From contig OY997590.1 in assembly GCA_963921825.1 (NCBI GenBank), forward strand, positions 54,116,012-54,180,011: a stretch of 64,000 bases of DNA, in the 5' to 3' direction. The notes under the pieces are model-generated. The model was not told the DNA's origin and searched no databases. It worked only from the letters and a program-made list of their open reading frames with translations. Below are positions 1 through 10,193 of this stretch, in pieces. A program made the position numbers and the translations under genes. The DNA is from Erodium maritimum. Taxonomy: Eukaryota; Streptophyta; Magnoliopsida; Geraniales; Geraniaceae. How positions within the stretch are numbered: the first letter of the stretch is position 1; each line of letters starts with the position of its first letter.

Positions 1-439
1 CGGCGGCCATCTCGAGTGGCAGAATGGCAGAGGAGGGAGGGGATGAACGCCATGGAGGCGGAGCTGGGTTATCGGACTCAAGCTGAGAGGAACAAGATCT
101 TCTCCGAGAAGAGACCGCTATTTGGACTAGAACCGTGAAACCCTAACAGAGCAAACTCTTTATACTTTTTAGAATAATAAATCTCAATTCACTATATGTT
201 CATAACTTATTAGTTTCTTTTTAAAAACATAATAAAGTTTTTTTTTTTATCATGCATTCCACATTTATGCTTGATGATCCATTTTATGTACTAAATATTC
301 TTTTATTAAAAGGTGCATAGATTTCATTAATAGATAAAAAGAGCCATTATAATGTATATAGACCAAAAAGGTCTCGTTACAAATAACTTTAGGACAATTG
401 AACCGTTATGATGAACAATGTGGGAAACACAATATATGC
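1..439. other. Unassigned DNA at window edge
   Basis: The first 150 bases are relatively GC-rich and look like fragmentary coding or promoter DNA, but no frame stays open long enough to name a product. The rest is AT-rich. I see no recognisable gene or repeat boundary here. Confidence 0.4.
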
Positions 440-1780
440 ACACTGAAATTAAACTAAGACGAAACCGACGAATACTGCTCAAGGTTTTTCTAGACGTTGC
501 ATACTATGTAGAGTTTGACCGAACCTGAATCCGTCAGTATCATAGGCATGTGAGACTTTGACTAGGGACCCCTCCCAAGTCATTGACCCTCCCAAGACTC
601 ACTCGATTAGCCAGATTTGGAATCGAGAGAGGGGTTGAGGAAGGTGTGATGGTAGAGGTTGGGGAGAATGACACACCGATTGTAGCTTCAGAGGCGGTAT
701 GGGTCGATTAAGAAAGATGATCCGATACAGGGAGGTCGCAGAGCTCCGAGACAATGAGTTTGATTGATGTCGAGGTAAACCAGATAACAACCATCGGAGT
801 TGTAGAGGGGGGCCAAACCAGGTCAAAAGACACGTCGTTAGTGGTAGGAGGGATCCAACATCGCGGTGGTTAAAGACGACTCCTAATAGAAAAAAAACCT
901 AACAAAGCTCATGAGGGAGAATTTTTTGTGTCTATTTCATAAAATTCGTTGATAGAATAATTATACTAAATATTTCTTCATAAATAATATTAGTTGTTCT
1001 AATGTCTTTAAACTGAACAACTGAATTGTTATAATTAAATCTTTGGAATTAACCATCCACATATAGATTTTCTCTCTGACCTAGCGCCGCATAAGGCTGT
1101 GGCAGTCATGGCTATTGCCATGAATTCTATCATGGCTCCTCGCCTTATACTCGCACTATCAGGGTTTGCTTTCGACAGTAATTTTTCTTGGATGAAGTTC
1201 ACAAACCGTTACTCCCCTGCGCCTTCCCCCATGAGCTCTACTAGGGTTTTGCCTTGTGGAGCTCCCTTCGAGCCGCCTCTAGCCACCACGACGTTGGCTC
1301 CCTCCCGCAACCAATGACGTGTCTCCTGGTCCTTCTCGCCCCCACCCCACCTCTGCAACTTCGATGGTTTTCGTCTGACTCACCTCGACATCGATCGACC
1401 TCACCACCTCGGAGCCCTGCGACCTCCTTGTATCGAGTTAACCCTCATGATCAACCCGCGCTGTCTCTAAAGCCGCCGACGGCGCGTCCTCCTCCCTGGC
1501 CTCCACCACCGCACGATCCTTGACCCCTCTCTCGATTATGGATCTCGCTAATCAAGTGAGTCTTTTTTATTTTATCTGAATTCGTCTTTGCATGGTCAAT
1601 GACGAAAGGAACTCAGTGCTATAGAGACTGGTCATAGGAGGGGTTCCTAGTAAGAGCTCTACCTCCCTCTGAAACTGATGACAACAGGTTTGGTCGCACT
1701 CCTCAGAGTATGCAACATCTAGGCAATACCTTGAGCAGCAGTCATTTGTTTCGTCATAGTTTAGATTTCATTTCAGTTCG
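440..1780. repeat. Large imperfect inverted duplication
   Basis: The reverse complement of about 440-826 aligns with about 1345-1780. Both arms contain, in the same order, a CTCGGAG..CTGCGACCTCC segment, a CCCCTCTCTCGATT segment, a CTAATC(G/A)AGTGAGTC segment, AGTATGCAAC(G/A)TCTAG and CCTTGAGCAG. Many substitutions and small indels separate the arms, so the duplication is old. The roughly 520-bp spacer shows no gene. Short open frames in the arms (598-826 minus, 1254-1523 plus) are mirror images of one another and do not look like a protein. It may be two copies of one unknown repeat in opposite orientation, or a foldback element. No TSD was found. Confidence 0.6.
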
Positions 1781-3489
1781 TCTTTACGGCTGCTCAAACA
1801 CTACATGCGTCGGTTCACTTGTCTCAGAGTTATGTGTAGACAGACCTTCGAAGCTCGATACCATGTAATCTCTTTTTTATTATTAAAAAATGAGTACTTT
1901 TTAGTCCAGAAAAAAAGAAATTGAATTGCTCTCAAGTCAAATAAAATATGTCAATTAATCTTTAAAACCGTGATTTAATCATACCAAATTCCAGTTCTTT
2001 AAGATTATTGTCAATCTATTAAATTCAAACCATCTCTGGCACAAACTAAAAAAATTTCGTAGTATTTGCATTATTACTTCACATTTTTATAGGATTATTA
2101 CTTTTGTCCCCATTCAAAGCATATATTTCTTCTCTCTTGTTCACAACTTACTATCATGGATTTTCCATGATAACCTTACATATGTTACATATAAAGCGTA
2201 AATCAAACCCAATATGAGTTATGCACATCATCGAATACGATTCATGGAAATATGCACCATATAGGTATATCATCGTAGGTGCAAATATATTCCTCCAAGA
2301 AAATATACATGTATTTTTGTCAATTGTAATTATTACTTGTTCTAGTATTATATTTAATCACGGCAACAAGATCGATTCCACACACACAAAAAAGCTTATT
2401 AATCTTTTTGTTTTTGATGTAATGAAAATGGTCATGATAATGACACCAAGGCAATGCCTTTTATAGGATGCACGACACAATCGCGTCCACTATCTCCTCC
2501 ATTGAATGGTCTCTTGACACCTATAAAGGCCACCCAAGAAGCTTCACTATACATATCACTAATCCATTTTTTTTTCTTTTTCTTCTTTCTTAATGTGAAA
2601 TCAAGATATTAATTATATATCAAATCTTACATATTCAATTGACTGAATAATCACGGTAATTGTTGAAACCCTGATGAACTCAAACTCAAACATGCGTATA
2701 ATTTCAAATTATATTTCTGCACAAGGAGATAAAGAAGCAGGGAATATGCTCAAAGACAGCTAATATATGGCTTAATGGCACCATTTGAATTGGTGCGACA
2801 TGTGGGGAGAATAAGATCTTTCTAGGTTAGGGGAAATGAGCATTTTAAGCTCTACTGTACATGTGTTGCTAATTTTTTTTTTGTCTTTTACATAGTCTAA
2901 ATCATTGAAATAATAGTTTCGGACGTCTATTAAGATAATTATAACCATATGAGGCTGAAGACAATTTGTTAAAGAGATATAAAGAACCAACATTTTTATG
3001 AGTGATAGTACCATGAAACCTAGTATGTGAACTACTATTCTATAGGTGGACTTTTAACACCTATTCTAATGAGTACACAATTTCACAAATGAAAGTGTCG
3101 ATTTTGTAGGTTTCGGAAACTAAATAAGTAGGTGTGACTTATTTATTTTATTAAGATCGATATTAATTCAGTGTTTACGAGATAATTGTTCATATAGCTA
3201 TAAAAATATATAGACCGACAATTAAATAGTCATTAGATACCTCATCTAAGGCTAGTAAACAAGGGTCCTTAATTTTTTCAATCAGTTTATGACACATTTG
3301 GTGTTAGACGGGTTAGTCCATAAATCATAAAGATCAGAGAGGAATCTGGTTTGTCGAGGCCCGCGAACCGCTTTCCTTAAGACTTTTTATTGCCATGTAT
3401 GAGAAAGTCTCCTAGGATACAACGACAACGTTAACGAACTCGAAACCGTGTATGAGAAGTAGCACCGAGTAGAAAGAAATCAGTTGCCT
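1781..3489. other. AT-rich intergenic DNA without a recognised gene
   Basis: This stretch is AT-rich with homopolymer runs. Open frames are short and share nothing with known families. A TATA-like CTATAAAGG near 2520 is not followed by a coding region. Nothing else can be supported. Confidence 0.5.
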
Positions 3490-4732
3490 CCTATCAAAAT
3501 GGTAGCGGAGATTTCATCTTGATAAGAATTCTCTTTGGAAGAGGGTAATATGCATCAAGTATGGATGGTCAATAGCTGAATGGGATCTCTCTATATTTCT
3601 AGAAATAAGAAGCACTAGTTTCATGAGCCATACCCTTGCCCTAAATGCAGATCATGCTTTTGTTGATATTTTTGGAATTAAAGGACTATCTTGGAAACTT
3701 TGTAATGGGGAAAGGATACAATTCTGGTCAGAGATTTGGTGGGGAGAGGTTTCATTCAAAATCCTCTTTCCCAGGTTATATAATCTATCTACAACAGAGA
3801 AGATGCTAGTTGCAGAGGCATGTTCTCTTGAAGATTGGGATTTAAATTTCAGATCAATTCCTAAAGGAAGGGATGAATCTGATTGGATCATATTGCAGCA
3901 AATTATTAATGTAATCTCTCTATCACAATCAGAAGATCTATTAGCATGGAGCAGTGATCCTAAAGGATTTTCTATCAAAAAACTCTATGCTCTATAAGAT
4001 AATCATATCTCATCCCCTTCAATCAATGCTAGTTGGACAAAAGCTCTATGGTTCCCAGGCATTCCCCAAAAAATAACTGCATTCTGTTGGTTAACTAGTT
4101 TAAAAGCTATACCATCTAAAAGCTTCTTAGAGTCATGAGGTATGCAACTATCTCTACATGGGATTACATGTCATGTCTACAATACTGATATTGAAGAGGC
4201 TTCTCATTCTATTCTACATTGTACAAGAGCTTGTAAAGTGTGGACTCTTACTTTCAATTGGTGGGGGATAACATATGCAATTCCAAAAACCCCTAAGATG
4301 TTCTTCTCTTCTTTGGCTGGATTAGTAACTACAAAATGAAAATCCTATTGGAGAAATATTGCTCAAATAGTGTGTTGACAGATTTGGTTGGCAAGAAATG
4401 ATGTTGTGTTTGAGAATCATATGATATCAGCTGAAGAAATCTTCCACAAATTTCAAAATCAATTCCACAGTTGAGAATGAGCCAAATATAAAGAGGTTGG
4501 GATGTTCTTCTCTTTTACTTCTTGGATGACCTTTCCTAGGTCCTGTTGCTTTAGGAGGACAACTTGATTCATTGGGTTATGATTAGAGTGTCAAGAAAAC
4601 CCATCATGAATATTCTAGTATAAATATGCATAATTATATCAGAATTTTACACTTATGGGTTTTAATGTAATATGTTGTAATGTGTCTAAACAATTAGATG
4701 TAATATTTTATATGAAATCAATGAAAAAAAAA
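3490..4732 (+). mobile_element. 5'-truncated LINE (copy 4), 3' end with poly(A)
   Basis: The segment enters the coding sequence of a plant L1-like LINE in the middle of ORF2, at a KWWRRF-like motif near 3497, and runs through the RT zinc-binding domain to a 3'UTR. The 3'UTR ends in a run of nine A at 4724-4732. The 5' truncation and terminal A run are typical of target-primed reverse transcription. No convincing target duplication was found, so the 5' boundary is approximate. Its 3' end (TATGAAATCAATG before the A run) differs from those of the other three LINEs in the window, so it is a separate lineage. Confidence 0.85.
3497..4470 (+). pseudogene. LINE ORF2 C-terminal fragment (zf-RVT domain)
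   Basis: This is the C-terminal part of a LINE reverse transcriptase polyprotein. The longest clean piece (3623-3997) reads FGIKGLSWKLCNGERIQFW and then IWWGE, the region after the RT thumb. A second piece (4142-4339) carries the zinc-binding RT domain: CHVYN..D.E.ASHSILHC followed by KVW and a WWGI motif. The same blocks occur in the three other LINEs here (27.1-27.7 kb plus, 55.8-56.6 kb minus, 15.3-15.5 kb minus). Stops near 3997, 4137 and 4339 and frame changes show it is dead. It lacks endonuclease and RT catalytic motifs because of the truncation. Confidence 0.85.
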
Positions 4733-5095
4733 TCTTAATCATGTATAACATCATACCGTACATTAGGAAATCAAAATTGTCTATATGTGCTCAATTTTGT
4801 TTATATTATCCATATGAAAAATTAACGAGTGAAATGTTATCTAATCTTGTTAGAAGTTATAAAGTTAAAATGCAGAGTAAGTTATTCAACTTAGTGTTAC
4901 GATTACTTATGAGCCAAGCTACTAATGATTATGTTGGGAAAACACCAGTTTAGTAGACTTCAATCATAAAAAAGGTTTACGAAAACCCATTTATAAGATT
5001 ATTTCAACGAGTTCGCTTTCCGTTCTTCCTTGTTTGCTGACAGCAAAACTAAGGTGCGCTCCTTGCGAGCAACTTCAAAATGTCCTTCTTTCAAA
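4733..5095. other. AT-rich DNA grading into ORF1-only retroposon copy A
   Basis: The first 250 bases are AT-rich and unassigned. From about 5030 the plus strand has an open frame (FADSKTKVRSLR...PSFKDV) that resumes after the solo LTR at 7763. The two parts were therefore contiguous before that insertion. Confidence 0.4.
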
Positions 5096-5100
5096 GATGT

Positions 5101-7762
5101 TGTAAAACCCGCTTCGATTAAAAGAGCAGTAAAGTACAAGTTGAAACTTTTGGGATGTAATTGCATCAAGATTTATTTGTTAGAGAAAAAAAAAGAGGTA
5201 ATTAAAGAAGAAGAAGAGAGGTTTTGGGTTTGGGCCGAGCCAGGCTGAAGCCCAACTCGCGAGCTGTCAGCCCACGAAGACAGGCCCAGTGCACTAAACC
5301 CTAGCGAACAAAACACTGAAGACGCCGCTTCGGTGTCATTCTTCGCGCACGGAAATCGAGGAGCTCCTCCCTCGAGCTCTCGCCCTCTCTGCGAAACCGA
5401 GCCAACCCTGCCGGATCCTCTTCTTCTCCGTTCTCCTTCGTCTTCCCCAGCCACCTCGCCTCACTTTCCCCTCCTCCCCCGTTGTAACCCACGCCTCGCC
5501 GAGCTCGTCTCCGTGCAAACCAAGCAGTGCCGAGACCAGAAATCGAAGCTCAACACCAAGAGCTTCTCGCGTCAGCAACAGAAGAAATCGTCGGAAATCG
5601 TACCTCCCTCGCCGCTTCTTCTCTTCCCCGACCCCGTGTTACCCAGAAACACCTCAGGCCGAACTGGTTTGGACGGGAACCACCTGAATCGACGCCGGTG
5701 ACCTCTCTCACGCCAGATCTGAGATAGAGAAGGTTGGGCCGCGCGTCGACTACCGTTTCTCCTCCCTGAAGCTCCCTCAGCCTCGAAAACCCCTTCCCCG
5801 AGCTTCCCTGCCTCCACGCCGTGCTTTTGATGCCGGAGACTCGCCGGGGAACTCACCGGAGGTCGCTGGCTCGCCGTCTCGTCCTCGGCTCAGGCGAGAT
5901 GTGGCAGAGTCGGGCCTTGGGCCAGACGGGCCTTGGGCCAGGTGATTTGGGCCAACACCGAAGGGTGGGCCAGGCCCAGAACCGAGAAGTCTGGATCAGA
6001 TCAGGTCTGGATCCGGGTGTGGATCCGGGTTGGGCGTGGATCCGGGTCGGATCCGGGTCAAAACAGATTTAAAGGAATCTAATTTAAAACCTGATCTAAT
6101 TAACTGATCTAATCATTTCAAGGTGAGAAATTAAAGGACATTTTGGATGAATTCAGTGGACCTTTGGACTTGTATCTTTACTGTTTGGTTGTTTCTTTGC
6201 CAAACCTAGACGGGACTTCGCCCGAGAGCGAAGAACTTGGACCCGAGCTAGAAGAGCAAAGATCACGTCGGGACCCATGTGAAGAACGGAGTGGTGATCA
6301 CCGGGCTTCATCAAAGCGTTGAAGAGGAGGACCTTGAGGTAGGGAAAGCCTTAACCTCTCGTTTATGATGTTTAGTATGCATGCTAGGTTAATAAAATTG
6401 GAAAAGGTCCTAGCAATGCCTATAGGATGCGAATAACTAGCATAATCGTCTTTCAATTTCTAATAACCGGAAGTGTCTAGTGGTGACCGATTAGGATGCC
6501 ATTCACTAGTGTAATTCGCTTTCAATACTTGGGATATGATTGTCTGGTAGAGGAGCCTTGGCAAAGCCCTCGGATTAGTTGCGTGTTAGGATCACATGCT
6601 TGGTTGTTGATTGCTTAGTGGATAGGCTAAAGAGTCTAATGGAACTAGTGGAATTGCATGTTTGAATGCTCTTTTGAAGGCTTTATGATTGGTTGTTTAA
6701 ACTCGTACTTGCTCGTTGATTGTATTCGAATGATTACTTGATTTACTTGAATAGTTGTTTGGAGCATCGAGTATGACTGGTTGTACCGAGCGGTGCAATC
6801 AGGTGATCGATGCCCCGGTGGTTCGAAACTGGTAAGTGAACGGTAAGTTGGAATTGTGTGATTGGTGTGAAATGATTTAGTGATTCGTGTGCTGTGTGCT
6901 ATGGGGAATTGGTGATGTGTGAGCTATGTGTGTTAGTGGATTAGTGGTGGTTGGATTGGATGGCGTCGAGTTTCGGTTGAGCGTGTTGCTAAGTTGTTAT
7001 TGGATTATGGTTGATACGGTATGGCACCTACACCGTTGAGGAGTCCGGTGTAGGGTGAGATAGAGATTATTGTTGTTAACGGTATGGTACCTACACCGTT
7101 GAGGAGTCCGCTGTAGGATGATATATTGGTTATTTATTAAATTGCCCACGTGTGCGCTTCCTATGGGAGTATGGCCCTGGGTTCCCGATGACATAAAATC
7201 CTTTGGAGACATTTATGAGAATCCCGACGATAAGCGCCCCGAAGGGTTGTTTCCGGTCGCCTCAATGTTATGCGTCTCCTCTGGATTTGAGGGAGAATCC
7301 AAGAGGACACATCATGTGGATCGGAGGGTGGAGACTTCATTTGCCACGGCATTGACTGGTTTACTTATTGCCCATGTTTGTTAAGTTATATTCTGTTGAC
7401 TTTATTGTTGATCTTGTTGGAGTTAAGGTTTACCTTGTTAGGTGTTTTCCCTACTGAGCGTAAGCTCACCCCTGTGAGTTCATTGTTGTGTTTACAGGCT
7501 TAATTGAGGAGTAGAGGCTCGGGAGCTTCTCGGTGTGGGTGTCAGTAGAGACTTCACCTTTGCTTCTTTTTTTGTTTAAGAACAGATTTTGTAGAAGTTT
7601 ATTATTACACCCCTGGAGGGTTACTTACTTTTGCACTGAATTTTATGGATTGAGTTACTTATAATAGTTTTCATAAACGTATTTTCGAATTGTTATCTCT
7701 TTTATTCATATTTCACTAGTCATGCCTCGAGTCCGGGCAAGAACCGGATTTGGGGCGTGACA
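5101..7762 (+). mobile_element. Solo long LTR, 2662 bp, TSD GATGT
   Basis: The element begins TGTAAAACCCGC and ends GGGGCGTGACA. It is flanked by a perfect 5-bp duplication GATGT (5096-5100 and 7763-7767). No primer-binding site, polypurine tract or coding internal region is present, so it is a solo LTR left by recombination. Its end (ACCGGATTTGGGGCGTGACA) matches that of the solo LTR at 46629-49317 in reverse. The first 1 kb holds GC-rich, coding-like sequence that gives several short overlapping open frames, probably without meaning. About 5890-6060 is a GC-rich minisatellite built on GGGCCTTGGGCCA and GGATCCGGGT units. Strand is given relative to the other copies; true sense is unknown. 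Gypsy assignment is by LTR-end resemblance only. Confidence 0.88.
7027..7117. repeat. Duplicated hairpin inside solo LTR
   Basis: Positions 7027-7054 form a stem of CCTACACCG with CGGTGTAGG around a 10-base loop (TTGAGGAGTC). A second copy lies at 7090-7117 with the same loop and one stem mismatch (CGCTGTAGG). The copies are 63 bp apart and also share the preceding GGTATGG(C/T)A. Confidence 0.7.
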
Positions 7763-9081
7763 GATGTGGTGGTCTCCGGTTCCCCACATTCGTCATCTCC
7801 TCGGCTGCCACCCATATCTCTTATGCTCCTTTTACAACCCTCTCCTACTCGGGCTCCCCAAATCCTCACTGCTCTCTGTTACTGACTTCCAGTATTATTG
7901 GAGTGCCTCGCTTCAGCCTGAGCTTTAAGCCTATTCAGAATGGGTTCTCTTACGAGTAGAAGCTTAAGGTTCAGATATGGTCTAGGTAATCAGACCTTCT
8001 TGATTTCCTTTGGAAATTCTAAGTCCCTTAAAGTATATGAGGAGGAAAACTGGTCCTGGCTTAGGAGATGATTTGTTGACTTCTTCCATGTCGTCCATGT
8101 TGTTTGCAAGGGTGGATGCTTTCGATGGATTTCCATCATCAAAGTACCTCTCTCGGGTTGGTCCGTTGAAACTCTACTCAACATTGCTTAAACTATTGGA
8201 ACTCCCTAGCCATGCATTCTAACTCCTCCTCCATGTAGCGTTTGCAACTTTGTTTTGTCGTCATTCACTCTATGAATTTGATTTTAAAAATTTGTGAGAT
8301 CGAGGTGGTTTTGACCGATTTGAGCTTCCGTTCTCTTGTAATATGTCTCGAGTTTCACCTAGTTCCTATTTCTTTTGCGTTTTCTCCTACACAACCTCCC
8401 GATTCAGAAGATGAGAAAATCCTTGGTTCAGCTGCCCCTTTTTCTTCTCAGCTCACCTCGTCAGACTCTCCTAGTAGATAATTGATCCCCTCACTACTGG
8501 ATGCGACAAATTTCAAACCTAATCGTCCTTCGTGCGTCTCTCCTTCTTCTCCTCGGTAAATCCCCGACGTTTATGCGTCGGAGAGCTAGCTCCGTTCGGT
8601 CAAATGGAACCTGGGTCTTGCGAAGTCTATCATTGGGGTTGGTCCTCTTGTTTCCATCATAGAGTCTGTAGAACGATTCTAGTGCCCCACACTTCCTAAG
8701 ACAATCATGCTTGATGTGGATCCAGTCCCAAGGCTTCCCAACTTGGGCTTGGGCCTCCCCTCCGTACGGATTTGGAGCCACTCTTAAATCAGGCTTGGGC
8801 CCTTGTTATTCTGGGCCCAAGTCATGTTCAATTCCTGACAAATTCTGAGTCCAAGTCTTCATATTTTTCGACGTTCATTTTCGACATTCACTCGCATGAT
8901 CGGCCCCATCGCTTACCTTTAGTTATGTTTTGTGGGAAGAAGAAAAATCGTAAAAACCTTGATCGTCGGAAGCTCCTCAAGTCTTTGAAAGATGTTATCC
9001 CTTTTCCATCTCTTCGTAAGAAATCGGAGGTCAATCGTGCATGGAACCTGTGCAAATATTTGGGCATCAGTTTTGTCTTAT
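7763..9081 (+). pseudogene. ORF1-like pseudogene with DUF4283-like block and RAW motif
   Basis: Translating all three frames recovers pieces of one protein in order. First is a region equivalent to the LINE ORF1 segment whose core is W-x3-GIP-x3-W, here WISIIKVPLSGWS near 8130. A low-complexity stretch follows, and then a basic segment (GKKKNRKNLDRRK) leads into KSEVNRAWNLCKYLGISF at the C-terminus, with a stop at 9081-9083. Frame breaks and stops, for instance after NIA near 8190, make it non-functional. The family relation to copy B and to LINE ORF1 is seen directly. RNA binding is inferred from LINE ORF1 in general. Confidence 0.55.
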
Positions 9082-9347
9082 AAGGACGAGGATGTCATTA
9101 AATTGTTCCTTCCTCCTTGAGTCTTAGCTTGTCAGGTCAATTTTCATAGTTTTTACGTTTGTCAATTCCTTCTTCCTTCTTTTATCTTTGATTCCAAATT
9201 TTTTTATTGAGTTTTGTTTGGTGGAATAAATGAGTTTTTTTTTTCGTGGATCAGAAGGAAAAGATTATCACAAATACAATTGAGTATTTTTTTTTCAATT
9301 AATTGGAAACCTAATTTGAACATTGATATGAGATAACTATAAATTAA

Positions 9348-9820
9348 GGGTTAAATGTTGAAACTGACCCTTATGTATTGGTCACAAACACTATGCTACC
9401 CTCCTTTTCAAAATCACATTTGTGGTACCTTATCTATTGGTCACGCGATCCCGTTAGGAAACATAGAAGGTAAAATGTCGTTTTTTCCATTCCGTTAGTC
9501 ATATGACCTCAAGTGTCATGGATGGTAAAATGCCGTTTTTCCTTAATTATTTGACTTTTATACATTTTATAAGAAACATTACCATTGCACCCTCGTTGTT
9601 GTTCCTTATAAAATATATAGAGGTCAAATACTTAAGGGGAAAAACGCCATTTTACCATCATTATATGACACTTGAGGTCATATGACTAACGGAATTGAAA
9701 AAACGGCATTGTAACGGAATCGCGTGACCGATAGACAAGGTACAACAAATGTGATTTTGAAAAAAAAGGTAGCATAATATTCGTGACCAATACACAAGAG
9801 TAAGTTTCAACATTTAACCC
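9348..9820. mobile_element. Foldback MITE, Mutator-like, 9-bp TSD
   Basis: The 473-bp element is flanked by a perfect 9-bp direct repeat ATAAATTAA (9339-9347 and 9821-9829), the duplication length typical of Mutator-superfamily transposons. Its ends are inverted repeats: GGGTTAAATGTTGAAACT at the left mirrors the reverse complement of the right end. The inverted symmetry continues through most of the element (for example GTCATATGACCTCAAGTGTCAT against its mirror near 9670), so a transcript would fold into a long hairpin. It has no transposase ORF and is non-autonomous. It ends 187 bp upstream of the TATA box of the ABCG21 gene. Confidence 0.92.
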
Positions 9821-10006
9821 ATAAATTAATAAAGGTGTCAAGTTTGTAACATTCTAAAGTTGGTTAGCATGTAGTGAGACGTCGAGATTGGAATGCAAGA
9901 AATGCAAGGCTAGGTACCAAGAAGACAGAAGACAAGTGTAAAAGCACCCATCTAGATCAAATGACCCTGGTCCCACCTGCTAACCTCTTCTACGTACTAG
10001 TACTAC

Positions 10007-10012
10007 TATAAA
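10007..10012 (+). promoter_or_regulatory. Probable TATA box of the ABCG21 gene
   Basis: TATAAA in the context CTACTATAAAGAG lies 187 bp upstream of the start codon. It is followed by a pyrimidine-rich leader (10050-10190) typical of plant 5'UTRs. Transcription would start near 10035-10045. No experimental start is known. Confidence 0.6.
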
Positions 10013-10118
10013 GAGTGTTTCTCCAACACTAAACTTATACCATATACCATCCCATCGCATCCCCAACTCTGCTTCTCGTGCATTTCCTTCTCTTTACCAC
10101 CTACTCTTCTATTCTTGC

Positions 10119-10124
10119 ATGTGA
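10119..10124 (+). promoter_or_regulatory. Minimal start-stop uORF (ATG-TGA) in the ABCG21 leader
   Basis: An ATG directly followed by TGA lies 69 bp upstream of the main ATG, within the predicted leader. Minimal AUG-stop uORFs can stall or recycle ribosomes in plants (AUG-UAA elements in boron-responsive transcripts are the known case). A role here is inference. Confidence 0.4.
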
Positions 10125-10193
10125 CCTCTCTCTACTTGTCCATATCTTTCTTCTATCCATCTCCTTATTCTCCTTTCTTTTCTCTCCACACCA

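Larger units (their letters stand above)
4990..9260 (+). mobile_element. Decayed ORF1-only retroposon, copy A (split by solo LTR)
   Basis: Pieces at about 4990-5100 and 7763-9260 flank a solo LTR and read as one unit. The coding part is homologous to the ORF1 proteins of the LINEs in this window. Its block GGCFRWISIIKVPLSGWSV matches GGCFPWASIIGIPISGWSD in copy B (about 46480 minus). The C-terminal block SEVNRAWNLCKYLG matches SEAKRAWALCKSLG of copy B. About 150 bp after the ORF1 end lies a tail resembling that of copy B (GAGTTTTGTTTGG and GAATAAA, near 9200-9240). No ORF2 follows. It could instead be a retrocopy of a host DUF4283-type gene. The 5' boundary is uncertain. Confidence 0.5.

Noticed and set aside
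2480-2600. Promoter-like stretch with CTATAAAGG and a following leader-like sequence
   Set aside because: No coding region follows on the plus strand within 1 kb; a TATA-like string in AT-rich DNA is expected by chance.
5301-6072. Several overlapping open frames of 60-120 codons on both strands
   Set aside because: They lie in the GC-rich part of a solo LTR, overlap each other in all frames and show no family motifs; composition explains them.
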